Below, piece after piece: positions 25,206 to 33,251 of a stretch of 64,000 nucleotides of DNA. Every line of letters begins with the position of its first letter. Position 1 is the stretch's first letter. The notes beneath the pieces were generated by a model, which did not search any database, was not told the origin of the DNA, and saw nothing but the letters and a program-made list of their open reading frames with translations. A program made the position numbers and the translations under genes. The DNA lies in the NCBI GenBank assembly GCA_018436095.1, contig JAHDMJ010000011.1, positions 146,249 through 210,248 on the forward strand, read 5' to 3'. The DNA comes from Clostridia bacterium (GTDB taxonomy: Bacteria; Bacillota; Peptococcia; DRI-13; UBA5745).

Positions 25206-26507
25206 TTAATGGGGCCTGGGGATGAACAGGTGAAGCCGAAAAGTACCGTTGCTGACGAAAACTCTCATCTGACCACCGTATTTATCAACGGCAGCCTGCA
25301 TGCTTTCCAGACCGAGGCCCCGGCCCTTTTCCCCTTGCTTGCCGGGGAGCCGGGAGCCCCGGTATCTTTCTATGGGCTTTGCAGCTATGGGGTTTTCAAT
25401 TTCACAATAGATACCTTCGTCGAAGAGGAACGTAAGAGCAATACCTAAGGAAGGGTCTTGCTGCGGCAAACGGCCGCATTCTTCTAAGGCGTTGTCCAGA
25501 GCATTGCCCAGCAAGGCCACCATATCAGCGGCATCCAGCCAGGGCAGCTCTTCCGGCAAAGTGCCTGAGGATTGGAGGGGAATACCCATTTCTGCACCTT
25601 GCCGTTTTTTTAAAAAAAGGATGGCGTCTACAGTGAAGTTGCCCGTAAATAAAGGCGGCTCCAGCTTTTGCCGCAATCCCTGAATATATTGAGAGATGCC
25701 TTCTTCCCTGCCGGCGGCAGAAAGCATCTCCAAATAGCCGATATGCTTGCGGATATCGTGGAGAGTATGCTCCATTTGGGCAAAAGAGAATTTCAACTCC
25801 CGGTTATGCTGGTCCTGAAAGGCTTTTAGCTTTTCCAAAAGACGAAGGCGTTCTTCACTAAAGCTTTTATGATCCTGAAAACATAGATAGGAAAACACCG
25901 CCAGCATTACCAGCAAGGCAAAAAAACAGCCCAAAACCAAAAAAAGAATTTGTTTCTTTGTAAAATCCCCTAAGGGAAACATCTGAAACAGCAAGAGGGA
26001 AGTATAGAGGGCCAGCACAAAGAAAATCAGCCAATGGCGGCGGTCGCCGTCCTTACGGAAAAAGCTTCTGATGAAGAAAGCTAATATTAATGGAAGCAAA
26101 GAACGGAAAAAAAAGATGAGGATGTTGAGACTGATATCCTGAGCGGCAGCGGTTGGCGGCCAAAGCTCCGGCTGGAACAGGCAGATAATGATGGCGGTAA
26201 TCCCATCGCAGGCCGTAAAAATCGTATAGGTCACAGCTATTAGAAGGGATTTCCGTTTGAGACTGCCGCGGAAGAAGAGGTGGGCCAGCAGAAAATCCGC
26301 CAGCCAGTTAACCAAAAGCCCCTGCCAATAGGCCCCGGGCCAATACAACCGGTTAATCAACTGGTAAAAGATTTGTCCCAGAAAAAAGCATAAGACGGGG
26401 CCTGCACCGGGCCGCCGGCGGGGCAGCAAAGAAGCCAGCAAAAAGAAGGTGGTAAGTGCATCAAAAAACATCATGAGACAATCGATAAATGCAATCAATA
26501 GCTCCAC
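25206..26507 (-). CDS. agr-like sensor histidine kinase (GHKL type)
   Basis: 433 residues. The N-terminal 190 residues hold six or more membrane helices, as in AgrC/FsrC-type peptide receptors. A linker with coiled-coil character leads to the phospho-acceptor region HTLHDIRKHIGYLEML, where the first His pair is the likely phosphorylation site. The C-terminal GHKL ATPase has N-box NALDNALEEC and the G-box GRGLGLESMQAAV. It should sense the cyclic peptide made by the divergent agrBD-like genes and phosphorylate the LytTR regulator. Its start overlaps the regulator's stop by 13 nt, so the two are cotranscribed. Confidence 0.88.
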   Translation of the reverse strand: MELLIAFIDCLMMFFDALTTFFLLASLLPRRRPGAGPVLCFFLGQIFYQLINRLYWPGAYWQGLLVNWLADFLLAHLFFRGSLKRKSLLIAVTYTIFTACDGITAIIICLFQPELWPPTAAAQDISLNILIFFFRSLLPLILAFFIRSFFRKDGDRRHWLIFFVLALYTSLLLFQMFPLGDFTKKQILFLVLGCFFALLVMLAVFSYLCFQDHKSFSEERLRLLEKLKAFQDQHNRELKFSFAQMEHTLHDIRKHIGYLEMLSAAGREEGISQYIQGLRQKLEPPLFTGNFTVDAILFLKKRQGAEMGIPLQSSGTLPEELPWLDAADMVALLGNALDNALEECGRLPQQDPSLGIALTFLFDEGIYCEIENPIAAKPIERYRGSRLPGKQGEKGRGLGLESMQAAVDKYGGQMRVFVSNGTFRLHLFIPRPH

Positions 26508-27238
26508 CTTTCCACCTCTTTCAGTAGTTTGATATAAAGGCTTTTGCTGATCGGCAATAATTGGCCGTTAGCCAAAAGAAGCTGACGCCGGGACTTGTCT
26601 ATTTCTTTGATCCATCCAAGATTAACGATAAGGGAACGGTGGATTTTAACGAATTGCCGGGGCAGCTGCCCTTCCAGCTCCCCCAGTTTGCCATACCAGC
26701 TATAGCAGCCTTGGTAAGGATAGGCTTTGATCAGGCGGCCGCAACTTTCAAAGTAAAGCAGGGAATCTAAAGGGGGCAAAAAAATTTTCGTTTTATTGAA
26801 GATAAAAAAATGCCTTTCGTTTGTAAAAGGCAGCAGGTACAGCTCATCAATAATCCGTTTAACCTTCTGCCGGGATATGGGCTTAACCAGATAGTCGAAA
26901 GCCCGGATATCATAGCCTTGCAGAGCGAATTCCCGGTAATGGGTAACGATGACGATTGTTACAAAGGGCTGGAGTTTGCGCAGCTCCCGGGCCGTATGCA
27001 AACCGTCCAGGCCCGGCATTTGAATGTCCAAAAAAATTAGATGCGGGGGCTCCTTTTCACAGAGCCGCAGCAAATCCAATCCGTTGGTAAAGCAGTACAC
27101 CGCTCCTTGCTCCGGCAAATATTCGTTAACCAATTGGCTCATTTGGTTTAAAAAAACCGGATCGTCGTCGCATAAAGCTATGCGCCTTATTCCTTTTTCA
27201 CAGCCCCAAGAAGAGGCCATACTTTGATGGTCAAGCAT
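26495..27238 (-). CDS. LytTR-family response regulator (AgrA-like)
   Basis: 247 residues: receiver domain with the acidic pocket CDDDP (about 23-27), phosphoacceptor Asp71 in LIFLDIQMPGLDG, and the Lys of DYLVKPISR. The C-terminal LytTR DNA-binding domain (about 140-245) carries FYFESCGRLIKAY-like and FVKIHRSLIVNLGWIKEI segments. First gene of a two-gene operon with the histidine kinase. The divergent 27239-27350 gap to agrB is the expected place for LytTR sites. The ATG at 27238 has only a distant GAGAGG; an in-frame ATG at 27220 is possible. Confidence 0.9.
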   Translation of the reverse strand: MLDHQSMASSWGCEKGIRRIALCDDDPVFLNQMSQLVNEYLPEQGAVYCFTNGLDLLRLCEKEPPHLIFLDIQMPGLDGLHTARELRKLQPFVTIVIVTHYREFALQGYDIRAFDYLVKPISRQKVKRIIDELYLLPFTNERHFFIFNKTKIFLPPLDSLLYFESCGRLIKAYPYQGCYSWYGKLGELEGQLPRQFVKIHRSLIVNLGWIKEIDKSRRQLLLANGQLLPISKSLYIKLLKEVERWSY

Positions 27239-27350
27239 TTCACTACATTTCCTCTCCTATCTGTGACAAGGTCAGCTTAAGCAAGATGATTCCGGCTATA
27301 GTAGGTGTAAAACCCCTGGCACAAGGACCATGGGTGGCGGGAGGTATGCC

Positions 27351-27935
27351 TTGGCCTATACATTGGCGATAAAAATCAGCCGTTATCTCATCAAACGGGG
27401 CGCCGCCGCCGCCGAAGATGAAGACGTGCTGGCCTATGGCCTTTTTGACCTATTGGCCGCTATGGAGCAAAATCTGATCTTACTGTTTTTGGGGCTTATT
27501 TTCGGTGTATTACCGCAGATTTTTTGTTATGAGCTTTTCTTTTGCCTGCTGAAGCCCAATATCGGCGGCGCCCATGCCAAAACTCACGGCAGCTGCCTGT
27601 TGATTTTTACGACGATGGCTTTTCTTACGGCTAAAGGCTCCTTCTTGTTACCTCAGTCCTGGCTTTGGCCCGGGGCTTTTGTTGGCGCCGGCCTGGCCCT
27701 GCTGCTGGTTCTCTGGCGGGGGCCCGTAATCCATCCCAATGCCCCGGCCAGTATGCAGAAGAGAAAAAAATTCCGAGTAATCGGAATCTGCGTTGCTCTA
27801 AGCCAGACCATAGCGATCTTTTTGGCCTATAAAATTGCCGGAGAATGGGCGGCCGGGGTTGCTTTTTGCGGAAGTATGGGAGAGGCCACAGCGTCGCTGT
27901 CCCTGCTAATCCCATCACCTGACAATAATCCCTAG
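27351..27935 (+). CDS. agrB: AgrB-like peptide-processing membrane protease
   Basis: About 195 residues from a TTG at 27351, 6-7 nt after GGGAGGT; an in-frame ATG at 27330 has only a weak site. Five to six hydrophobic segments span the sequence. The AgrB catalytic dyad is visible: His75 in N-I-G-G-A-H-A and Cys82 seven residues later, the same spacing as in staphylococcal AgrB. The enzyme removes the C-terminal tail of the AgrD precursor and closes the thiolactone ring. The agrD-like gene follows 18 nt downstream. Divergent from the kinase/regulator pair, completing an agr-type circuit. Confidence 0.88.
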   Translation: MAYTLAIKISRYLIKRGAAAAEDEDVLAYGLFDLLAAMEQNLILLFLGLIFGVLPQIFCYELFFCLLKPNIGGAHAKTHGSCLLIFTTMAFLTAKGSFLLPQSWLWPGAFVGAGLALLLVLWRGPVIHPNAPASMQKRKKFRVIGICVALSQTIAIFLAYKIAGEWAAGVAFCGSMGEATASLSLLIPSPDNNP

Positions 27936-27953
27936 GAAAGGAGTGAAGCATAC

Positions 27954-28097
27954 TTGAAACAGGTTCCTAAGAGCGTACCCTTCCTGCTGCGGCAAGCCTC
28001 AACCTTAGCACAAACAAATGCCCGTCGCACCGCTGGGTTCTTCTGCAAAACACATTTGTTTCAACCGCCAGTCCCGGACAAATTGAAGGACAAATAA
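27954..28097 (+). CDS. agrD: AgrD-like cyclic-lactone autoinducer precursor
   Basis: A 47-codon gene starting with TTG, 10 nt after AAAGGAG. The N-terminal half (MKQVPKSVPFLLRQASTL) can form an amphipathic helix. The C-terminus is GFFCKTHLFQPPVPDKLKDK in pattern: one Cys (31), then a ring segment, then Q-P-x-x-P and a charged Leu/Lys tail. This matches the layout Cys-x-x-x-(L/W)-(F/Y)-Q-P-x-x-P of clostridial AgrD precursors. The expected pheromone is a thiolactone ring of Cys-Lys-Thr-His-Leu, possibly plus Phe. It directly follows agrB and is followed by a terminator. The family call is an inference from pattern and position. Confidence 0.82.
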   Translation: MKQVPKSVPFLLRQASTLAQTNARRTAGFFCKTHLFQPPVPDKLKDK

Positions 28098-28104
28098 ACC
28101 CTCA

Positions 28105-28131
28105 GCACCCGCCCAGCCGGGTGCCTTTTTA
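28105..28131 (+). terminator. terminator of the agrBD-like operon
   Basis: GCACCCG / CGGGTGC hairpin followed by CTTTTTATT, 8 nt after the agrD-like stop codon. Confidence 0.9.
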
Positions 28132-28256
28132 TTATATATTACCAATATGATATTTTCAAGCAAATAAATATAGCAATAAGAATAAATTATATGATCATTA
28201 ATATCACTAGGCTTAAAATAGTCAGAATTAGATAACATTTCCTTAATTTGAACTAT

Positions 28257-28262
28257 TATAAT
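28257..28262 (+). promoter_or_regulatory. possible -10 box before the XRE gene
   Basis: TATAAT about 40 bp before the start of the HTH gene in an AT-rich region. No good -35 box at the normal distance, as is common for regulated promoters. Confidence 0.35.
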
Positions 28263-28300
28263 GGAGGTAGCTGCCAGGCTGGCGTATTGGGAGGGTTCAA

Positions 28301-28696
28301 ATGATTGGAAAGCGTTTGAAGGCATTGAGGGATGAGGCGGGAATGTCACAGGCGGAGCTGGCTGCTCTGATCAATGTTTCTCCCGGCATGATTTCAAAAT
28401 ATGAAAACGATGAGAGCAATCCTATCGATGAAAATAAGGTCAAGCTGGCAAAAGAGCTGAATACCACCACCGACTATTTGCTGGGAGCTTCCGACGAAAT
28501 GCATCCCGTTGCTTACCAAATCCCTCGATACTTTCTGGAGAATGATACAGATACGTTAAACGAAATTATGGGTTATTTTATGTATAAGAGCGACGGAAAA
28601 ACCAAGGAAATGCTGACTCTTTGGGAAAGACTGCCGGAGAAGAAAAAAGAAAGATATTTGTGGTTGATTAAAGACGAGCTAAATATAGAAGACTGA
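28301..28696 (+). CDS. XRE-family helix-turn-helix regulator
   Basis: 131 residues. The N-terminal 65 form a Cro/C1-type HTH: IGKRLKALRDEAGMSQAELAALINVSPGMISKYENDESNP, with the recognition helix at VSPGMISKYE. The C-terminal half is a short helical tail of unknown function, with acidic and aromatic residues. GGGAGG precedes the ATG. It is probably a transcriptional repressor of a nearby or own promoter. It lies between the agr-like locus and the enolase operon; a large hairpin terminator follows. Confidence 0.9.
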   Translation: MIGKRLKALRDEAGMSQAELAALINVSPGMISKYENDESNPIDENKVKLAKELNTTTDYLLGASDEMHPVAYQIPRYFLENDTDTLNEIMGYFMYKSDGKTKEMLTLWERLPEKKKERYLWLIKDELNIED

Positions 28697-28747
28697 AGTA
28701 GCGCGGGCAAAGCAGCGCAGGCGAAGTAATGTAATATAAGGCAAACT

Positions 28748-28797
28748 AAGGGGATGTACCAAAATGACTTTAATGAAGTCATTAGGAACATCCCCTT
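28748..28797 (+). terminator. large hairpin after the XRE gene
   Basis: AAGGGGATGT..AATGACTT and AAGTCATT..ACATCCCCTT pair over about 20 bp with small bulges. The 3' side ends TTGCTGTTT, a weak T-run. Confidence 0.65.
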
Positions 28798-28813
28798 GCT
28801 GTTTACTAAGGCT

Positions 28814-28838
28814 AAACACTCAAAAATTGAAGTTATGT
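28814..28838. repeat. single family-1 motif (C)
   Basis: A lone copy close to CTCAAAAATTGAAGTTATGTGC, between the convergent XRE and enolase genes. It lacks a mirrored partner. Confidence 0.45.
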
Positions 28839-28859
28839 GCTGGCAGCCTCAACCGCCGG

Positions 28860-30062
28860 CTACTGGTTTGCCGGAGCGTATTCGTTGACTTCGCTGTGCA
28901 TAAGCGCAGTTTTAATGGCAAAGTCGGAAAGCTCCTGGCCCAGGCCCGGCCGGTCGGGTACAATATATTTGCCGTTGACGGGCTGCATTTCGTATTTGCC
29001 TAAAACGTTAATGCAATCCTGGGTGGTGCGGAAATGATGCTCATGGATGCCGAAATTAGGAATAGCGGCTTCCAGGTGCAGGGAAGCGGCGTTGGTTATG
29101 ACGGCGCCGGCCACATGGACCTGAACCCGGGCATCGAAAACATGGGCCATATCCGCAATCTTCTTCAGCTCGCTGATGCCGCCGCAGTTGCAGGCGTCGG
29201 GCTGGATCAATTGAATAGAGTTGTCTTTAAAGAAATTATAGTAACCCCAGCGGGAGTAAATGCGCTCACCGGCAGCCAACGGCGTGCGGATGCGTTGGCG
29301 CAGTTCCTTCATCATTTCCGGATTCAGCATGGTTACGGGTTCCTCATAGGCCATCATGTTGTATTTGTCGCAAAGCTCCCCAATGCGGATGGCGGAGTTG
29401 AGGTCGGTCTGGCAATGGTTTTCCACAATGATATCGATATCCGGAAATTCTTCCCGGATGGCGGCCATCCGTCCTTCTATGCGCTTATACAGGCTGCGGT
29501 CGGGAAAGCCTTCTTTAGCCAGATGGGAGATGGTTTTAGCGTTTTCATCATAAGTCGTAAAATCGATTTTTACGGCGTCATAGCCTTCGCCGGCAGCATG
29601 GCGGACGATTTCCACATATTCCTTGTCGCTGCCCCAGGGGCCGATCTTCGTGGTCCAGCCGAATTGCAGCTGCGACGCATAGCAGCGCAGCTCATCCCGG
29701 CATTTGCCCCCCAGCAGTTTATAGATAGGCACGCCCAGGGCCTTGCCCTTGATGTCCCACAAGGCAATATCCAGGGCCGACATGCCGGCAAATACCACTA
29801 CGCCGCCTCCTTGGCCCCAAAAGCTACCCTTGAGAATCTGTTCCCATATCAGTTCGGTATTCATGGGGTCCTGACCGATGACATGCCTGGCCATGTCGAT
29901 GACCATGCCGTAAGCAGCGGTATAACCGGTGCCGTAAGCGATGCCGGCCTCGCCGTCGCCATAGATGCCCTCGTCGGTATGAACCCGGCAGCAGATGGGC
30001 ATTCTTTTGCCCCGCTGCTCGCCGGCATCCAGGACATAGACGTCTACCTTAGTAATTTTCAT
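28860..30062 (-). CDS. mandelate racemase/muconate lactonizing enzyme family protein (paralogue 1)
   Basis: 400 residues of the enolase superfamily. N-terminal capping domain MKITKVDVYVLDAGEQRGKRMPICCRVHTDEGIYGDGEAG, then an (alpha/beta)8 barrel. Likely metal ligands are the Glu of DIIVENH, Glu of YEEPV and Glu of AGERIY; a barrel Lys lies in DAVKIDF and a His in VQVHVAG. Such enzymes abstract a proton next to a carboxylate, often as sugar-acid dehydratases or racemases. It is adjacent to a paralogue and a TRAP transporter, which suggests uptake and catabolism of a sugar acid or hydroxy acid. Substrate not determinable. Confidence 0.88.
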   Translation of the reverse strand: MKITKVDVYVLDAGEQRGKRMPICCRVHTDEGIYGDGEAGIAYGTGYTAAYGMVIDMARHVIGQDPMNTELIWEQILKGSFWGQGGGVVVFAGMSALDIALWDIKGKALGVPIYKLLGGKCRDELRCYASQLQFGWTTKIGPWGSDKEYVEIVRHAAGEGYDAVKIDFTTYDENAKTISHLAKEGFPDRSLYKRIEGRMAAIREEFPDIDIIVENHCQTDLNSAIRIGELCDKYNMMAYEEPVTMLNPEMMKELRQRIRTPLAAGERIYSRWGYYNFFKDNSIQLIQPDACNCGGISELKKIADMAHVFDARVQVHVAGAVITNAASLHLEAAIPNFGIHEHHFRTTQDCINVLGKYEMQPVNGKYIVPDRPGLGQELSDFAIKTALMHSEVNEYAPANQ

Positions 30063-30121
30063 GCGGTAACCTCCCTGTAAATAATATTTCTATTACGCCC
30101 TCCCGGGCGGCAGATCCGGGT

Positions 30122-31300
30122 TTATTGAACGGTGACCCTATCACAATTGCGGAAGGCCGTTTCCGAAAGCTCGTTGCCCAGGCCCGGCAGATCCGGCACC
30201 TCGAATTTGCCTTCTGCCGGCTGGTAATCATAGATGCACAGCTCCCGGTTATATCTGGTTCTGGCATAAGTATGGTGCTCATGGATGGCAAAATTAGGGA
30301 TGGCACACTCTATATGCAGGGCGGCGGCGGTGGAAAGGGGACTGCCACAGGCATGAATCTGAACGCCCACATCAAAGGTATAAGCCATATCGCAAACCTT
30401 TTTTGTTTCCGTAATACCGCCGCAAGTGCCGATATCCGGCTGAATGACCTGGATGGCATTTTCCAGGAAGTATTCAATAAACTGCCAGCGGGTGTAGATA
30501 CGCTCACCGTTGGCAATGGGCAGGCCCGTTTCTTCGTGGACAAATTTAGACAGCCGGGGGGTGGGGGTAGTAGGCTCTTCATAGTAGAAGATGCCGTATT
30601 TTTTCAGGGCATTACCCAATTGGCTGGACGAAAGTGCATCGGTAAAGGAGTGGTTTTCCATAATGATGTCCACGTCGGGGCCGATGGCCTCCCGCACCGC
30701 TTTAATCCGGCCTTCGATTACATTGACATAGGACGGGCTTAAGAGCCCCAAACGGTCCTCGTCGCCATACTTGCCCCCTTCGGGAGTAAAGGTAAAGAAG
30801 TCGATTTTGATGGCGTCGTAACCCTCGGCCACAGCCTTTCGCGCCTCCCGGGCGTAGTCTTGGGGCGAAAGCTGAGGCACGATATCCTCCCCCCAGCCGA
30901 ACTGAAGCTGGCTGGCGTAGGTGCGCAGCCGGCTGCGCCGCTTGCCGCCCAGCAACTGGTAGAGTGGTGCATTATAGTATTTGCCTTTGATATCCCAGAG
31001 AGCGATATCGATGGCGCTGATGCCGGAGAAAATCACCGGACCGCCGTTTTGGCCCCAAAAAGTACTGCGGTAGAGTTTATCCCAGATGATCTCGTGATTC
31101 AGGGGATCCATGCCGATAATCAGCTTAGCAAAATTCTGCAGCATACCGAAAGCGGCAAACTGGGCTTCACCGTAAGCCAGAGCAGCTTCGCCATCGCCGT
31201 AAATACCTTCATCAGTATAAATGCGGCAGACAATAGGCCGCCAATGGCCGTCCTTCAGGCCGGTTTTGAGGTGAAGCACATCTACCTTGGTAATTTTCAT
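30122..31300 (-). CDS. mandelate racemase/muconate lactonizing enzyme family protein (paralogue 2)
   Basis: 392 residues, clearly paralogous to the gene 59 nt downstream, with the same start (MKITKVDVLHL) and shared blocks such as TDEGIYGDGEAALAYG, SAIDIALWDIKGK, LRTYASQLQFGW and GERIYTRW. Metal-site Glu residues (IMENH, YEEPT, NGERIY) and the barrel Lys in DAIKIDFFTF are preserved. The insertion after FFTFTPEGG differs from paralogue 1 and may change specificity. GGAG precedes the ATG. Part of the five-gene TRAP-enolase operon. Confidence 0.88.
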   Translation of the reverse strand: MKITKVDVLHLKTGLKDGHWRPIVCRIYTDEGIYGDGEAALAYGEAQFAAFGMLQNFAKLIIGMDPLNHEIIWDKLYRSTFWGQNGGPVIFSGISAIDIALWDIKGKYYNAPLYQLLGGKRRSRLRTYASQLQFGWGEDIVPQLSPQDYAREARKAVAEGYDAIKIDFFTFTPEGGKYGDEDRLGLLSPSYVNVIEGRIKAVREAIGPDVDIIMENHSFTDALSSSQLGNALKKYGIFYYEEPTTPTPRLSKFVHEETGLPIANGERIYTRWQFIEYFLENAIQVIQPDIGTCGGITETKKVCDMAYTFDVGVQIHACGSPLSTAAALHIECAIPNFAIHEHHTYARTRYNRELCIYDYQPAEGKFEVPDLPGLGNELSETAFRNCDRVTVQ

Positions 31301-31362
31301 AATGCGGTATCTCCTATCTTCATTTTTGTAAATCTTTACTATTTGCGGGAATTAAGCGCCGG

Positions 31363-32631
31363 CTAACCGACGATAAAGAGGGAAATTTGCGGTATAAAGG
31401 CAACGATAAAAAATGCCAGGATCAGGCCAAGAATAAATACTGCCGCCGCCCTGGTGATTTTGTCGATGCTGATGCCGGTCATAGAGGCCCCCACAAAAAG
31501 GTTCAAGGCCACCGGCGGCGTGACGAAGGCGATAGCCAACCCCAGAACCATGATCACGCCGAAGTGGATAGGCGTAACGCCTACCTGCTGTACCACCGCC
31601 AGCAAGGTGGGAGCAAGGATGACCACAGCGGGAGTGGTCTGAACAAACATGCCGGTAATGAAGAGGATAATAAAGATCAAAGTCAAGACCATAAAATAGT
31701 TGCTGGATATACCGAAAATAAAGTTGCTGACGGCTTCGTTAACCCCTAGAAAGGCAAAGACGGAGCCGGTGGCCCGGGCCGGAGCCATGACGAACATGGT
31801 GCCGGCAATAAACACGGCATTGTCCTTAAAGATTTCCCACAGCTTTTTCAGCTTTAGCTCTTTGTAAATGAAAAACCCTACCAGAATACCGTATACGGCG
31901 GAAACCACAGCAGCTTCCGTGGCGGTGAAGATACCGCCGTAAATGCCGCCCAGGATGATCAGCGGCATAACCAAAGCCGCCTTGGCATCCCAAAAGCTCT
32001 TAAGCATATTGTTGAAGTTGAATTTGTTTCGGCCCTTCAGACCATGCTTTTTGCAGTAGACATAATTGATGACCATCAATATACCTCCCACCACCAGAGC
32101 CGGACCCAGGCCGGCGATAAAAAGATCACCGATAGAGACGTTGCAGGTAACGCCGTATAGCACCATGGGATAGCTGGGGGGCACGATAATGCCCAGGCCG
32201 CCGGCCACACAGATCAAACCTGTAGCGTAAAACTTGTTATAGCCCTCCCTTACCATCATCGGAATCATGATGGTCCCGATGGCGGCAACCGTGGCCGGAG
32301 CGGAACCGGAGACGGCGCCGAAAAACATGCAGGCAATGATGGTCACCATGCCCAGGCTGCCGGTAATGCCGCCCACCATGGCATTGGCCGCATTGACCAG
32401 CCGCTTGGACAATCCGCCGGTTTCCATGATCGCCCCGGCCACCATGAAGAAGGGCAGGGCCAGCATGGTGAAGTTGGCCACGCCGGAATACAGGGATTGG
32501 GCAAGGTAATTGGCGGTAGTAACGGGATTCAGGCCGATTAAAACGAACAAAGAGATGAATAGGGCTACGGCTATGGGCACCCCCATGAACATCAGGCCGA
32601 ACATTGCAAGAAACATAATACCCGTTGCCAT
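31363..32631 (-). CDS. TRAP transporter large permease (DctM)
   Basis: 422 residues and about 12 membrane helices. Conserved stretches GAIMETGGLSKRLVNAANAMVGGITGSLGMVTIIACMFFGAVSGSAPATVAAIGTIM and IIVPPSYPMVLYGV are diagnostic for DctM. The protein moves the substrate with sodium or proton. Its ATG shares one base with the DctQ stop (TAATG), a sign of coupled translation. Confidence 0.95.
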   Translation of the reverse strand: MATGIMFLAMFGLMFMGVPIAVALFISLFVLIGLNPVTTANYLAQSLYSGVANFTMLALPFFMVAGAIMETGGLSKRLVNAANAMVGGITGSLGMVTIIACMFFGAVSGSAPATVAAIGTIMIPMMVREGYNKFYATGLICVAGGLGIIVPPSYPMVLYGVTCNVSIGDLFIAGLGPALVVGGILMVINYVYCKKHGLKGRNKFNFNNMLKSFWDAKAALVMPLIILGGIYGGIFTATEAAVVSAVYGILVGFFIYKELKLKKLWEIFKDNAVFIAGTMFVMAPARATGSVFAFLGVNEAVSNFIFGISSNYFMVLTLIFIILFITGMFVQTTPAVVILAPTLLAVVQQVGVTPIHFGVIMVLGLAIAFVTPPVALNLFVGASMTGISIDKITRAAAVFILGLILAFFIVAFIPQISLFIVG

Positions 32632-33206
32632 TAAACGCTCTCTCCTTTCTCCAGCCCCGCAGCAAATTGCTGATACTCCCGTTCACAAGCCTCCAGATCC
32701 AGAGAAGGCTTGGATGCCCCTAATTCCGCCGCGTTTTCCCTGGTCAGCTTCATGGTATCCTGGACGATACGGAAAACGGTGAGAATCAGGGAAACAGGGA
32801 TAATTGAGTAGACCACCGCCTTAGGCATGCGCAGCATGGTGGTAACGCTGGAGCCCAGCAGTTGAATGACATTCACCATAACTATGCAGATATAGACGTT
32901 GAAGGCGCCGAAAATGATATTGGAAAAAATCAAAAGGAAACGTTTAACCTTGAAAGGCACCATGTCAAGCACGAAATCGATGCGCAGGTGTTTGCGGTAG
33001 GTTACGGCTCCTGAAACGCCGAAGTAGATCATCCAGACGAACATGATGGTGCCCAGCTCTTCCATCCAGGTAAAGGAGTGTTGCAGAGCATAACGGCTGA
33101 TAACCTGAAGGGTCAGCAGAATCGTCAGAATGAAGAAGCAAATAGTGGCGGTATAGACTTCAAAATTATTTAAAAAAGTTTTTAAATTAAACTTACCCTC
33201 CTTCAA
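32631..33206 (-). CDS. TRAP transporter small permease (DctQ)
   Basis: 191 residues with four membrane helices. The second helix pair carries the family-typical FTWMEELGTIMFVWMIYFGVSGAVTYRKHLRIDFV. The C-terminal 50 residues are charged and cytoplasmic. It couples DctP to DctM. Operon position is between the DctP gene (45 bp upstream) and DctM. Confidence 0.93.
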   Translation of the reverse strand: MKEGKFNLKTFLNNFEVYTATICFFILTILLTLQVISRYALQHSFTWMEELGTIMFVWMIYFGVSGAVTYRKHLRIDFVLDMVPFKVKRFLLIFSNIIFGAFNVYICIVMVNVIQLLGSSVTTMLRMPKAVVYSIIPVSLILTVFRIVQDTMKLTRENAAELGASKPSLDLEACEREYQQFAAGLEKGESV

Positions 33207-33251
33207 TTAAACCCCTTCTTTCGCATTGTGTTTTGGGAAAAAGCCGCCCTG

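Noticed and set aside
29034..30080. Long plus-strand frame of 348 codons
   Set aside because: It is the shadow of the enolase gene on the other strand, and its protein has no family features.
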